DNA of 9,522 bases from an uncultured Polymorphobacter sp. (GTDB lineage Bacteria > Pseudomonadota > Alphaproteobacteria > Sphingomonadales > Sphingomonadaceae), in the NCBI GenBank assembly GCA_937894055.1, contig CALDHQ010000672.1:1-9522 (forward strand), written 5' to 3'. How positions within the stretch are numbered: position 1 is the first letter of the stretch; each line of letters begins with the position of its first letter. Below the pieces are notes generated by a model. The model ran no database searches. It had not been told where the DNA came from and saw only the letters and a list, made by a program, of their open reading frames with translations. Positions 1-7,080 of the stretch are shown piece after piece. The position numbers were made by a program, and so were the translations under genes.

Positions 1-516
1 CTCCTCGGGCGGCAGTGCCCAGAGCTTGCGCATGTAGGGGAAATAGAAACTCTCGCTCATCGCCGGGCCGAGGCCGGTCAGCAGCACGCTGGCGAAGGTT
101 TCGGGGCCTTCGGGTTTGCGGCGCAGCTTCTTCGTCGCGGCATCCCAGAACAGCGAAAAGGTGAAGCCCTTGGGCAGTTTGAGCACCAGATCGACGGGTT
201 TCAGCGGGAAGTGAATCCAGCGCTTCTGCAGCCGGATGCGGCCATGGCGCGGGCGCCACAGCAGGTCGGGGCCGACGGCATCCTGGATCATCGCGAGGAT
301 GTGCGGCTCGCTCGCCGGGTGCAGGCGGTGGCTGCCGAAATCGCAGTGGATACCCTCGAGGTCGAAGCTGCCGGGGTTGCCGCCGACGCGCGGGGCGCGT
401 TCGAGCGCGACGATCGACTGCGCCTTGCCGCTGTTCGCCAGCATCAGCGCCGCACCGACGCCCGCCGGGCCGGCACCGAGGATGGTCACGCGGGGTTTGG
501 CAGCGTCAGCCTTCAT
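1..516 (-). CDS. FAD-dependent oxidoreductase, UDP-galactopyranose mutase/protoporphyrinogen oxidase-like (C-terminus outside window)
   Basis: Only the first 172 codons are present; the gene runs off the left edge and stays open. The N-terminus is a Rossmann FAD-binding fold: dinucleotide motif GAGPAG at residues 14-19, a ribose-binding acidic residue E39 (VALER), then RVGGNPGSF and GSHRLHP at 61-67, the place where relatives carry a GGHRFF-type motif. FYFPYMRKLWALPPEE at 157-172 matches the SYTEKVWGIP segment of the complete oxidoreductase at 5169-6683, so the two are diverged paralogues. The family uses FAD to oxidise or rearrange sugars, isoprenoids or porphyrins; the substrate cannot be read here. 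The ATG at 514-516 lies 11 bp inside the 3' end of the flippase-like gene, with GGAACAGG just upstream, which suggests translational coupling. Family is well supported; exact reaction is not. Confidence 0.85.
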   Translation of the reverse strand, partial: MKADAAKPRVTILGAGPAGVGAALMLANSGKAQSIVALERAPRVGGNPGSFDLEGIHCDFGSHRLHPASEPHILAMIQDAVGPDLLWRPRHGRIRLQKRWIHFPLKPVDLVLKLPKGFTFSLFWDAATKKLRRKPEGPETFASVLLTGLGPAMSESFYFPYMRKLWALPPEE

Positions 517-1480
517 GCACCTGTTCCAACTTGCTCAATTTGGGGGAGGGCCAGCGCAACTGCACCAGAAACCCGATCAGCCCGCTGGCGTAGAGCACCG
601 TCTGCCACACCAGCCCGATCGCCACGACCTGCGCCGGATCGGCACCGAACGGCTTCATCAGCGCCGCCATGCTGGCTTCGCGGACGCCGAGCCCGCCGAG
701 GCTGATCGGCGCGATGGCGATGATCTTCGCGGTCGACCAGGCGTAGAACCACGCGGCAGTCGGCGCCTCGACATGCGCCGCCTGCGCGAAGGCGACGTTG
801 ATCAGGATGAACAGGCATTGCACCGCCATCGAAATGGCGAGGCAAGCGAGCAGCAGCCCTGGGGTGCGGGCGAGATCGGCGAGCACTGCGACGATGCGCG
901 CCACCAGTTTGAATATCTTGCCGCCGCTGCGCCGCGCCAGCGCATGGTCGAGCGGGATCGCCACTGCAAAGCCGATGATGACGGCGCCGACGCCCGCCAG
1001 CATCAGCAGCCGCAGCGCCTGCGGGTCGCCAAGTTCGGGGCGCCACGCGACATAGGCGCCGACCAGCGCAATCAGCAGCAGGCCGACGGTATCGAGCAAC
1101 CGGTCGGCAACCGAGCCGATAGCAAGCTGCGCCTTGTCCTGCGCCTGCGGCATCACCAGCCCGGCACGCACGACATCGCCACCGGCCACGCCGGGCAGTG
1201 CCAGATTCGCGGCCAGCCCGGCAAGATGCGCGCGAAACGCTGCGGCAAAGCCGATGCCGGGACCAATGAGAAGCCGCCACTTGGCGGCCGCTGCCGCGTG
1301 GCCGATGAGAAACAGCGCCAGTGCAGCCAGCCACAGCGCCGGCGACAGCGCGCGCGCCGTGGCCCAGACTTGCTTGAACGGCACGAAATAGAAGATCAGC
1401 GCCAGCACGACGGCGCTGACGCCGACGCGGACCAGCCAGATGACAGGTAACTTCCGGGCAGGCTTGGCAGCGACGCTCAT
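506..1480 (-). CDS. Flippase-like membrane protein, lysylphosphatidylglycerol synthase TM-region family (UPF0104)
   Basis: A 324-residue polytopic inner-membrane protein with about seven or eight hydrophobic segments (for example residues 13-34, 48-67, 131-147, 156-176, 207-232, 285-308). Family signatures are visible: PGVAGGDVVRAG at 96-107, SVADRLLDTVG at 123-133 and PISLGGLGVREAS at 258-270. These mark the TM domain of the LPG-synthase/AglD-like superfamily; the soluble aminoacyl-transferase domain of MprF is absent. Stand-alone members often sit beside dolichyl-phosphate-mannose-synthase-like transferases and are proposed to help move or use lipid-linked sugars; the direct role is inferred. 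I chose the ATG at 1478-1480 because it overlaps the upstream glycosyltransferase stop as ATGA and has GGGAGG ten bases before it. An in-frame start 18 bp further upstream (1498) lacks this support. Middle gene of a coupled three-gene module. Confidence 0.85.
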   Translation of the reverse strand: MSVAAKPARKLPVIWLVRVGVSAVVLALIFYFVPFKQVWATARALSPALWLAALALFLIGHAAAAAKWRLLIGPGIGFAAAFRAHLAGLAANLALPGVAGGDVVRAGLVMPQAQDKAQLAIGSVADRLLDTVGLLLIALVGAYVAWRPELGDPQALRLLMLAGVGAVIIGFAVAIPLDHALARRSGGKIFKLVARIVAVLADLARTPGLLLACLAISMAVQCLFILINVAFAQAAHVEAPTAAWFYAWSTAKIIAIAPISLGGLGVREASMAALMKPFGADPAQVVAIGLVWQTVLYASGLIGFLVQLRWPSPKLSKLEQVHEG

Positions 1481-2430
1481 GCGTCGGGCGCCTCCCATTT
1501 CGGTGCGGCCTTGACCGACGGCCGCAGGTTGAGCCGTGACAGCATGTCCGCCAGCAGCCCGAGCGACCAGATCATCACCGCACCCAGCAGGCCGAGCACC
1601 GCGGTTTCGGAAAGATTGTCGACATAGATGTCATAGATGCCCTTGAGCACGCCCATGACGAACAGCAGCGCACCGAGCGGCATGAACACGCGCAGCGGCT
1701 GGAAATACACCGTCAGCCGGCAGACAAGGAACATGAAGCGGAAGAAGTCGGTCGGCCGGATCTTCGACACGCCGACGCGCTTGCCATATTCGATCGGCAG
1801 GTACGACACGCGCTGGCCGGTCGCGAGCATGCACAGCGTCACGGTGGTAGTGAACGAGAACGCTTCGGGTAGCAGCGGCACGAATTGTTCGAGCGGCTCG
1901 CGCCGGAACACCCGCAAACCCGAATTGAGGTCGGTGATCTCATGCCCGGCAAGCAGGCTGGCGAGGTTGTTCAGGACCCATTTCGCCGGCTTGCGGATCA
2001 TCGGCACGCCCTTCATCGCTGCGCCGCGGTCGCCGACGACCATGTCGTTGTACGCCGCCATACCGATCATTTCGGGCAGATACTTCGCGGGATAGGTGCC
2101 ATCGGCATCGAGAATGGCGACCAGCGGTGCGGTGCTGACCGAAATCCCTGCCTTGAGCGCGCGACCATAGCCGCCGTTGTTGGGGAAGTGGACGACACGT
2201 GCACCGGTTTCGCGCGCGCGGGCCAGCGTATCATCGCTCGACCCGTCGTTGACGACGATGATTTCATGGGCAATGCCAGCTTCGGTCAGCACGGCGCGCA
2301 CGCTGTCCACCGTCGCCTTCACGGCATCCTGTTCATTATACGCCGGGATGACGACCGAAACCGCAAGCGGCGGCGTCTTGGCCGCGCTGCCCGCTGCGGC
2401 GTGATCCGAATGTTCAACCTGCCCTGTCAA
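1477..2430 (-). CDS. Family 2 glycosyltransferase, polyprenyl-phosphate sugar synthase type (DPM1/ArnC-like)
   Basis: A 317-residue GT-A transferase with a C-terminal membrane anchor. Nucleotide-sugar motifs are clear: VVIPAYNEQDAV at 26-37, VNDGSSDDT at 60-68, NNGGYGRALKAG at 84-95, metal-binding DAD at 108-110, TDLNSGLRVFRR at 166-177 and KRVGVSKI at 217-224, the basic patch typical of enzymes that load a sugar onto dolichyl- or undecaprenyl-phosphate. Two hydrophobic segments follow (about 247-266 and 273-297). The expected reaction is transfer from a nucleotide-sugar to a polyprenyl phosphate on the cytoplasmic face; the sugar is unknown. The start is TTG: between the in-frame TAG at 2458-2460 and the first conserved strand no ATG or GTG exists, and GGGGGT lies just upstream. 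First gene of the module; its stop overlaps the next start by 4 bp. Confidence 0.9.
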   Translation of the reverse strand: MTGQVEHSDHAAAGSAAKTPPLAVSVVIPAYNEQDAVKATVDSVRAVLTEAGIAHEIIVVNDGSSDDTLARARETGARVVHFPNNGGYGRALKAGISVSTAPLVAILDADGTYPAKYLPEMIGMAAYNDMVVGDRGAAMKGVPMIRKPAKWVLNNLASLLAGHEITDLNSGLRVFRREPLEQFVPLLPEAFSFTTTVTLCMLATGQRVSYLPIEYGKRVGVSKIRPTDFFRFMFLVCRLTVYFQPLRVFMPLGALLFVMGVLKGIYDIYVDNLSETAVLGLLGAVMIWSLGLLADMLSRLNLRPSVKAAPKWEAPDA

Positions 2431-2644
2431 AGCTTTACCCCCGGTTGGTCGACGCCTCTATAGCGCGCCGGCGTGACAATGGCACCCTGTTGTCAGCGCA
2501 ATTCTTCGCTTGTGCAGCATTTTCCCCACAATGCACGACAATCGCGCCAACGACCGCGCGCCGCTGCTGCAACTTTGCACTACGACCGTTACGGACATTG
2601 TGCGAATAGCTTGCGATGCCACGGCTGTGGCAAAGTGACCAAGG
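2431..2644. promoter_or_regulatory. Divergent intergenic region with two dyad symmetries
   Basis: This 214-bp gap separates the minus-strand glycosyltransferase module from the plus-strand membrane protein gene and must carry promoters for both. I see no good sigma70 pair in either direction. It does hold a perfect 6-bp inverted repeat, TGACAA (2474-2479) and TTGTCA (2490-2495), and an interrupted dyad, TTGTGCAGCATT (2510-2521) against AATGCACGACAA (2530-2541), with 5+4 paired bases around a 3x3 mismatch. GACAAT occurs at 2475-2480 and again at 2537-2542. These may be operator sites for a shared regulator; that is inference. Small reading frames crossing the gap have no supporting signal. Confidence 0.4.
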
Positions 2645-4150
2645 ATGCCGAAACTGAAACCCCGGACTGCAACCATACCGCCAGGATCTGCCGTCCCGGC
2701 CGCACACACAAAGCGGGCGCGCGCGCAGATCTTCGGGTCGATGCTGCTGCTGGCGATTGCCCTGCTGTGGCCCGCAATGGTGCAGCAGCGTCCGGCGTAT
2801 TTCTTCGATAGCGCCGGCTATCTGAGTACCGGGACCAAGGCCTTCGCGATTGCCCGCGACAAGATTGCCGCGAAGCTGACGCCGGCGGACGAAAAGTCGG
2901 CCACTGCGGCACCGGCGCCGAAAGCGCCGCCCGTCAACAGCGTCGTGTCGATTCGCGCCATCGCCTATAGCCTGTTCGCGGCGGCGACCTCGGCACCGGG
3001 CTACCGCATGCACGCGCTGATCGCGGTCAATGCGCTGGTGGTGACGTTGCTGATCTGGGCGTTCTGGCGGATTCGCGCGCCGGGTGCGTCGCCCGGGGAT
3101 GAGGCGATTGCGGCGCTGTTCGTCGCGACCGCGACCTCGGCGCCGTGGTTTGTCAGCTATGCGATGCCGGACATTTTTGCCGGTGCGGCGATTCTGGCGT
3201 TGCTCATCCTGACCTTCGCACCGCTGCACCGGCAACGCGTCGCGCGCGCTGCCGTGGCGAGCGTTGTCACCTTCGCAGTCGCTGCACATGCCAGCCATAT
3301 CCCGATCATCGGGCTGGTCGTGGCGGCCGCGGTTGCCGAACTGATGTTCGAACACTGGCGCGGCACGGCGCGCTGGTCATGGGACCGGTTCGCCTGGGTG
3401 GTCGTGCCCTATGTTGCCGGTCTGGTGCTGGTAGTGGCGCTGTCATTTGTCAGTTTCGGGTCGGCGAGTGTCGCGCCCAAGCGATTGCCGTTCGCGCTGG
3501 CCAAGTCGATCGATGACGGGCCGGGCAACTGGTATCTCAAGGCGACTTGCCCCGAAAAGCATTGGGCGGTGTGTCCGTTCTTCGAACGCACCGGCGGCGG
3601 TGGTCCCGAGCTGATCTTTGCCGATGACGGGCTGGTCAGGACCGCGACACCGGCGGAAATGGAGGCGGTGCGGGGCGAGGAAATGACCATCGTTCGCAAT
3701 GCGACGCGGGCCTATCCGTTCGTCCAGATCCGCTCCGCGATCGCCAATTCGGTGACGCAGTTCTTCCGATTCGGGCTGGAAGACAACAGTTTCGGCTATG
3801 TCATCGTGCAACTGCCGAACGGCGAGTTCCGGACGCACGCGGCCCCCGAACGGGTCGACCTGCGGCCGGTCGGGCAAGTCATGGTCTATGGCGGGGTGGC
3901 GATTGCACTGGGCTATATCGCCGCCATCGCGCGCAGCCTGTCGGCGGTCGAATGGGGGACATTGCGGCTGATGCTGGCCGGATTGGTCGCCAATGCAATG
4001 GTCACCGGTGCGCTGTCGAGCATCACCAGTCGCTACCAGAGCCGGGTTATCTGGGTGGTGCCTGTGGTGGCATTGGGTTTATGGCTGGCGCGGCGTTCCC
4101 GACCGTCGACGGTGTCAGCTTCTGGCGCAGCATCACCAGCGCAAAGGTGA
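2645..4150 (+). CDS. Polytopic membrane protein with GT-C-like layout, possible membrane glycosyltransferase
   Basis: I do not recognise a named family. The 501-residue protein has a basic N-terminus, a first membrane segment at about 29-47, then a loop with YFFDSAGYL at 52-60. More hydrophobic segments lie at roughly 101-116, 122-141, 154-170, 176-193, 204-233 and 249-271. A large soluble loop (about 273-410) carries a CPEKHWAVC pair (C302, C310) that could form a disulfide, and three final segments follow (411-428, 438-458, 467-483). An acidic residue (D55) just after the first helix, a multi-helix core, and a late SRYQSR motif (462-467) recall GT-C transferases that use polyprenyl-phosphate sugars. 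This fits the adjacent sugar-loading transferase, but it is inference. The start is limited by an in-frame TGA at 2636-2638; AAGG sits too close to the ATG to be an ideal ribosome site. The 3' end overlaps the opposite-strand glycosyltransferase by 104 bp. Confidence 0.8.
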   Translation: MPKLKPRTATIPPGSAVPAAHTKRARAQIFGSMLLLAIALLWPAMVQQRPAYFFDSAGYLSTGTKAFAIARDKIAAKLTPADEKSATAAPAPKAPPVNSVVSIRAIAYSLFAAATSAPGYRMHALIAVNALVVTLLIWAFWRIRAPGASPGDEAIAALFVATATSAPWFVSYAMPDIFAGAAILALLILTFAPLHRQRVARAAVASVVTFAVAAHASHIPIIGLVVAAAVAELMFEHWRGTARWSWDRFAWVVVPYVAGLVLVVALSFVSFGSASVAPKRLPFALAKSIDDGPGNWYLKATCPEKHWAVCPFFERTGGGGPELIFADDGLVRTATPAEMEAVRGEEMTIVRNATRAYPFVQIRSAIANSVTQFFRFGLEDNSFGYVIVQLPNGEFRTHAAPERVDLRPVGQVMVYGGVAIALGYIAAIARSLSAVEWGTLRLMLAGLVANAMVTGALSSITSRYQSRVIWVVPVVALGLWLARRSRPSTVSASGAASPAQR

Positions 4151-5165
4151 CGCTGGCGTAGCAGTGGTACATCCAGTGCAGCCCGAGCCCGAGCACCATC
4201 GTTTTGAGCCCACCGGCGCGGTAGAGCAGCGCCAGGAAGGCGCGGTTGAGCCAGACATAGGCGAGCCCGCTCGCCACGCCGAAGCCCATCAGCCAGCGCC
4301 CGAGATGCCAGGGGCTGGAATCCAAAACGCCGAGCCGCGCGTTGAAGTGAAATACCAGTGCGGCCAGTGGCAATAGCCAGCACAGATGCGCGAGTACCGA
4401 CTTCAGCCGCTCGGTGCCGACCAGGTTGAGCTCGGCGCCTTGCGTGCGGCCGGCGGCGATAAGCTGCGTCCACGGCACCGCGCGGCTCATGATGTCGGTG
4501 CGCCAGAGCTGGCGTTTGCCCCAGTCCTTGCAATGCTTGCCGAGTGCTTCGGGGACCAGCGCGATGGCATGACCGCCCTGGTTCAACCGGACGCCGAGTT
4601 CGATGTCTTCGATGCTCGGGCGGGCATAGCGCACGTCGAAGCCGCCAACAGCGCGAAACACATCAGCCTTGATCGCACCGAGCCCGGCCCAGAACGTCGT
4701 GGCCTCCCGCCCGCCGCCCTGATGGACGAAGTGATGGCGCAGGTTGGCATAAAGCGCCGCCGAACGCTGCGAGCGCGGCCGGTCATCATAGGAGCCGAAC
4801 GCCGCGCTGATTTTCGGGTCATTGATGAATGCGGCTTCGAGCCGGCCAAGCGCGGTCGGGTGGATCGACACATCGGCATCGACGAAGACAATCAGTTCGG
4901 ACTTGGCCATCGCGACACCGGCGTTGCGGCCGACCGCCGGCCCACCGGGCGGGCCGTCGTTGCGCAGCACGATGGCCCCCGCGGCGCGCGCCATGGCGCC
5001 CGTGCTGTCGGTCGAACCGTCGTCGTAAAGGATCAGCTCGTCAGGCTGGCGCTCGCTGGCGGCAATCGCAGCCAGGCAGTCGCCCAGCGTCGCTTCGGCG
5101 TTATACGCCGGAATGACAATCGTCAGCGTCCGTTTCGCCATCGTCCGAGGCGCGGCGCTGGCCAT
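4047..5165 (-). CDS. Membrane-anchored family 2 glycosyltransferase
   Basis: A 372-residue GT-A transferase with a C-terminal membrane region. Motifs in order: TIVIPAYNAEATL at 15-27, YDDGSTDSTG at 47-56, VGRNAGVA at 78-85, FVDADVS at 94-100 with metal-binding D96 and D98, the acceptor-loop motif SIEDIELGVRL at 184-194 supplying the likely catalytic base, and HCKDWGKRQLWRTD at 211-224. Three hydrophobic stretches (about 257-273, 289-310 and 320-345) make it an integral inner-membrane enzyme. It resembles transferases that extend lipid-linked or envelope glycans more than the polyprenyl-phosphate synthase at 1477-2430. The ATG at 5163-5165 follows the oxidoreductase stop by 3 bp, with GGAG six bases before it inside the upstream gene, so the pair is one operon. 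Its last 104 bp are antisense to the end of the plus-strand membrane gene. Donor and acceptor are unknown. Confidence 0.88.
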   Translation of the reverse strand: MASAAPRTMAKRTLTIVIPAYNAEATLGDCLAAIAASERQPDELILYDDGSTDSTGAMARAAGAIVLRNDGPPGGPAVGRNAGVAMAKSELIVFVDADVSIHPTALGRLEAAFINDPKISAAFGSYDDRPRSQRSAALYANLRHHFVHQGGGREATTFWAGLGAIKADVFRAVGGFDVRYARPSIEDIELGVRLNQGGHAIALVPEALGKHCKDWGKRQLWRTDIMSRAVPWTQLIAAGRTQGAELNLVGTERLKSVLAHLCWLLPLAALVFHFNARLGVLDSSPWHLGRWLMGFGVASGLAYVWLNRAFLALLYRAGGLKTMVLGLGLHWMYHCYASVTFALVMLRQKLTPSTVGNAAPAINPMPPQAPPR

Positions 5166-5168
5166 GGC

Positions 5169-6683
5169 TTACTCCGCCGCCTCGAGTGCGCGGGGCGTGT
5201 CTGAAGTGTTCTGGCCCGGCTTCGCCACGGTGAACTCCTCGTGATACGAGCGCTCGACATTGACGTTCCAGATGTCGTGCTTCTCGCCGAGGATTATACG
5301 CGCTGCGAGCATCGCCGTCAGCATCGAATGATCCTGGTTGTTGTAGCGGTGCATGCCGTTGCGGCCGACGGTCTGGAAATTGTCGAACTCGTTGATCCAT
5401 TCGGACAGCGTATCGACCGCCGCACGGTAGTCGCCGTCATAGACCGGATAGGCCTTGGGCTGGCGGATGACGGTGCCGTCGATGATGTTCGACGACTTGG
5501 CGAGGCCGAGGAACTCGAGCTCGCGGCCGGCCTGCGCAATTAGGTCGGCGTCGCTGCTGTTCCACAGGCCGTCGCCTTCATGGCAGAACAACTCCATGCC
5601 GATGCTGGCGTGGTTGGGGTTGGGCACCATCGCTTCCGACCATGACCGGAAGTTCTGGATGCGACCGACGCTGACTTCGGGGCTGTGGATATAGATCCAG
5701 TTGTCCGGGAAGGGGTCGGGGATGTCGAGCACCAGCGCCACGACCAGAAAGTCGCGGTACTTGAGCTTCTTCGCCGCCGCCTGGATGTGTGCGGGGGCGG
5801 GCGGGTCCATCGCTTCGATCATCTCGACGATCGGCATCGAGTTGATGAACTGGTCGGCTTCGAGGCGCGTGACCTTGACGTCGTCAGGGTTCGACCAATC
5901 CTTGAGCTCGATGGCATCGACATGCATGCCGGTGCGGAAAATCTTCGTCGCTGCGGTCTGCATGCGGACTTCGCCGCCCTTGGCGATGACCGATTCGCGG
6001 AAGGCTTCCCACATCTGGCCGGGGCCGAGCGGCGGATAGTTGAATTCCTCGATCAGGCTGGCGGTGTCATTGGCGCCGGTGACGGCGTTGAGCACGGCCT
6101 TGACCAGCGACAGATTCTTGATGCGCTGTGCAGCCCAGTCGGCACGGATTTCGGTGCAGGGAATGCCCCAGACCTTTTCGGTGTAGGAGCGGAAGAAGTG
6201 ATCGAACAGCCGGCCGCCGAAGCGGTTGGTCACCCATTGCTCGAAATTCTCTTCCTCGCGGTGCGGGAACACCTGCCAATAGGCATAGCTCGCCATGATG
6301 CGCACCGATTCGACCGGGCCCATATTGCCGAGCGCGTTGAAGATCTTGAGCGGGTAGGCGTAGTATTTGCCCTGATAATAGATGCGGCTCATGCGCGGGC
6401 GCTTGACGAACTTGTCGCCGAGCACTTCGTGCCACAATTCGTCGACTTCGCCGACCTTGGTGAAGAAGCGGTGGCCGCCGATATCGAAGCGGTAGCCTTT
6501 ATAGCTTTCGGTGCGCGAAATGCCGCCGACCTGGTCCGATGCCTCGACGACGATCGGGGTTACCCGGCCTTGCCCGCGTTTTTGCAGCTCATACGCCGCA
6601 GTCAAGCCAGCGGGGCCACCACCAATGATGCCCACCGTCAGCTTGCCGCCAGATTCCGCGCCCTGTTTCGCTTCAACCGACAT
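5169..6683 (-). CDS. FAD-dependent oxidoreductase, UDP-galactopyranose mutase/protoporphyrinogen oxidase-like
   Basis: A complete 504-residue flavoprotein. The N-terminal FAD fold shows IIGGGPAGLTAAYEL at 19-33, VVEASDQVGG at 45-54 (E47 for the ribose) and RFDIGGHRFF at 65-74. YYQGKYYAYPLKIF (102-115) and SYTEKVWGIP (166-175) follow, and the C-terminal flavin motif VGRNGMHRYNNQDHSM lies at 439-454. This is the layout of the COG1232/Glf-like group, whose members rearrange nucleotide sugars or oxidise porphyrins and isoprenoids. Next to a glycosyltransferase, a sugar or lipid-carrier substrate is more likely than a haem role; that is inference. I chose the ATG at 6681-6683, which has AGGA six bases upstream; the in-frame ATG at 6702-6704 has no such site. 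First gene of a two-gene operon, and a paralogue of the partial gene at 1-516. Confidence 0.9.
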   Translation of the reverse strand: MSVEAKQGAESGGKLTVGIIGGGPAGLTAAYELQKRGQGRVTPIVVEASDQVGGISRTESYKGYRFDIGGHRFFTKVGEVDELWHEVLGDKFVKRPRMSRIYYQGKYYAYPLKIFNALGNMGPVESVRIMASYAYWQVFPHREEENFEQWVTNRFGGRLFDHFFRSYTEKVWGIPCTEIRADWAAQRIKNLSLVKAVLNAVTGANDTASLIEEFNYPPLGPGQMWEAFRESVIAKGGEVRMQTAATKIFRTGMHVDAIELKDWSNPDDVKVTRLEADQFINSMPIVEMIEAMDPPAPAHIQAAAKKLKYRDFLVVALVLDIPDPFPDNWIYIHSPEVSVGRIQNFRSWSEAMVPNPNHASIGMELFCHEGDGLWNSSDADLIAQAGRELEFLGLAKSSNIIDGTVIRQPKAYPVYDGDYRAAVDTLSEWINEFDNFQTVGRNGMHRYNNQDHSMLTAMLAARIILGEKHDIWNVNVERSYHEEFTVAKPGQNTSDTPRALEAAE

Positions 6684-6784
6684 TAGTAATCCTGAACCCA
6701 CCATCTGACAGTGTTGCTGCCCGAACAGCGCTCATACAAGATAGCGAGGATTCGCGAAGCAGGAATTTGATATTGCGCCTAAAG

Positions 6785-6821
6785 GTCACAGCCGCCGACC
6801 CACCGAAGCCGGCGGCGTGAC
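6785..6821. repeat. 12-bp-stem inverted repeat in the oxidoreductase leader
   Basis: GTCAC plus GCCGCCG (6785-6789 and 6791-6797) pair perfectly with CGGCGGC plus GTGAC (6810-6816 and 6817-6821), with a single unpaired A at 6790 and a 12-base loop. No T-run follows on either strand, so it does not look like an ordinary intrinsic terminator. It lies about 100-140 bases before the oxidoreductase start and could be an mRNA leader structure or a protein-binding dyad. Confidence 0.6.
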
Positions 6822-6981
6822 GCAAGGCCATGCGCGCCGAATATTGCAGATACATTGCAGTCGACACGTCCGAATCAGCGGAAGCAATTGCTTTCTGCGC
6901 CAGACCAACCCAGCGCCGTCGCGACGAAATGCCCCTGTTCACGATGTTGCGCCCTCAATTGCCAAATCGTCGGCTCTAGAA

Positions 6982-7011
6982 ATTAAATAAGCGTAAATTC
7001 AATACCCACAA
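6982..7011 (-). promoter_or_regulatory. Possible sigma70 promoter for the oxidoreductase-glycosyltransferase operon
   Basis: Reading the minus strand, TTGTGG (7011-7006) and TTTAAT (6987-6982) are separated by 18 bases inside the most A+T-rich patch of the region. The -10 matches the consensus at five of six bases, the -35 at only three. If used, it gives a leader of nearly 300 bases that contains the 6785-6821 hairpin. Weak prediction. Confidence 0.25.
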
Positions 7012-7080
7012 TGCCGCGTTGCAACAAACGGTTTTTGCGCGAGAAACTTGAAGGGCCGCTTCCCTAGGCGTGGCGACGCG

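Larger units (their letters stand above)
6684..7080. other. Non-coding leader/intergenic region upstream of the oxidoreductase operon
   Basis: Nearly 400 bp lie between the oxidoreductase start and the kinase stop; both genes are on the minus strand, so the stretch holds the kinase 3' end and the oxidoreductase leader. It is more A+T-rich than its neighbours at about 6975-7010, where a possible promoter lies, and carries a strong hairpin at 6785-6821. No clear terminator with a T-run follows the kinase stop; AGGG/CCCT just past it forms only a 4-bp stem. No gene is convincing here. Confidence 0.5.

Noticed and set aside
236..1450. A 404-codon plus-strand frame opposite the flippase-like gene.
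   Set aside because: The minus strand has family motifs and membrane segments; this translation is low-complexity and rich in R, Q and D, as expected of an antisense frame in high-G+C DNA.
2435..3355. A 306-codon minus-strand frame opposite the membrane protein gene.
   Set aside because: The composition is extremely rich in R, G and Q with no domain, whereas the plus strand encodes ordered membrane helices.
4386..5204. A long plus-strand open frame opposite the glycosyltransferase.
   Set aside because: It is a mirror frame of a gene with clear catalytic motifs; the translation is rich in R, G and D and has no family signature.
6673..6942. An 89-codon minus-strand frame starting with GTG and overlapping the oxidoreductase start by 11 bp.
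   Set aside because: It crosses the hairpin and the leader, its composition is not protein-like, and its ribosome site (GAGGG, 11 bases away) is weak. The oxidoreductase has its own good ribosome site.
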